This document shows, in pieces, positions 63,746 through 64,000 of a DNA stretch of 64,000 nucleotides. Origin of the DNA: Affinundibacterium flavidum (GTDB lineage: Bacteria; Pseudomonadota; Gammaproteobacteria; Burkholderiales; Burkholderiaceae_D). The translations under genes and the position numbers were made by a program. Under the pieces are notes generated by a model. It was given only the letters and a program-made list of their open reading frames with translations. It did not search any database and had not been told where the DNA came from. The stretch is from positions 79,352-143,351 of the forward strand of contig NZ_JACOGA010000016.1 of assembly GCF_014284175.1 (NCBI RefSeq). Direction: 5' to 3'. The stretch's first letter is position 1. Every line of letters starts with the position of its first letter.

Positions 63746-64000
63746 CTGAGCTTGTTCACTTTTGGCGCTCAAAATATCGAAGGACTATCGTTACGTAGAC
63801 AGCGATAATGCTCTGAATAATTTTAGTTTTTTTAAAAACCGACCTACGCGTCGAAACTACTTAATGATGCTTGTCGTAGATACTGTTATCCGAGTCAAGC
63901 AGAATGCAAGCTTGAATCGAAAGGTTTTCCTGATTTTAAGACCCCAAATGCAACGTGAATCAGTTTTCTCATCATTGCCCCAATAATGACCATGGGAGGT
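63746..64000. other. Window end, no gene seen
   Basis: 255 bases. An ORF at 63762-63986 starts with TTG, lacks a ribosome-binding site and has shadow-like composition, so I do not call it. A gene may begin beyond the window edge. Confidence 0.4.

Overview
The window looks like a chromosomal segment of a betaproteobacterium, most likely Burkholderiales close to Oxalobacteraceae (an Undibacterium-like organism). This is inferred from protein style (HslV with a short MEQFHG pre-sequence before its catalytic threonine, a PabB-PabC fusion, MASE1 and CHASE signalling proteins) and moderate GC, not from a database match. I see no rRNA, tRNA, CRISPR array, prophage or intact insertion sequence.

Layout. 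1-5.3 kb: the C-terminal part of a TonB-dependent receptor, a double-STAS protein, then hslV-hslU behind a recognisable sigma-32 type promoter, followed by two small unknown genes. 5.3-8.4 kb (minus strand): rhodanese - grxC - secB - SH3 protein - gpsA, the betaproteobacterial version of the E. coli yibN-grxC-secB-gpsA block. 8.5-13.1 kb (plus): gpmA - envC-like - S41 protease - moeB/thiF-like, convergent with a fused pabB-pabC. 15.3-24 kb: an exported TPR protein, an Lrp-type regulator divergent from a large putA that lacks the DNA-binding domain, then a secreted amidase, a SirB2-like membrane protein and a PhzF-like protein. 24.2-47.5 kb: a region rich in cyclic-di-GMP signalling, with three GGDEF-EAL proteins, one receiver-GGDEF protein translationally coupled to a giant CHASE/PAS hybrid histidine kinase, and housekeeping or unknown genes between them (FKBP isomerase, VF530 protein, asparaginase-domain protein, lipoprotein, glycosyltransferase, B12-binding radical SAM protein, small repeat protein, PfkB kinase).

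47.8-61.8 kb is the most unusual part: two tandem TldD-TldE-like protease pairs, where each TldD subunit carries a twin-arginine signal and neither TldE subunit does, followed by a tightly packed operon of DUF4159 protein - MoxR ATPase - DUF58 protein - BatA-like membrane protein - DUF4175-like membrane protein - a further membrane protein. This suggests an exported peptide-processing protease with an envelope-anchored MoxR chaperone module. It is the best candidate for an undescribed system in the window. The last 2.2 kb hold a small secreted HExxH metallopeptidase-like protein and an unknown membrane-anchored protein.

Non-coding structure includes a 129-bp MITE-like element (26.9 kb), a GTAGGGTGCGC-type repeat (47.6 kb), a GC-rich foldback repeat (54.0 kb), several clear intrinsic terminators, and AT-rich leaders of 300-570 bp.
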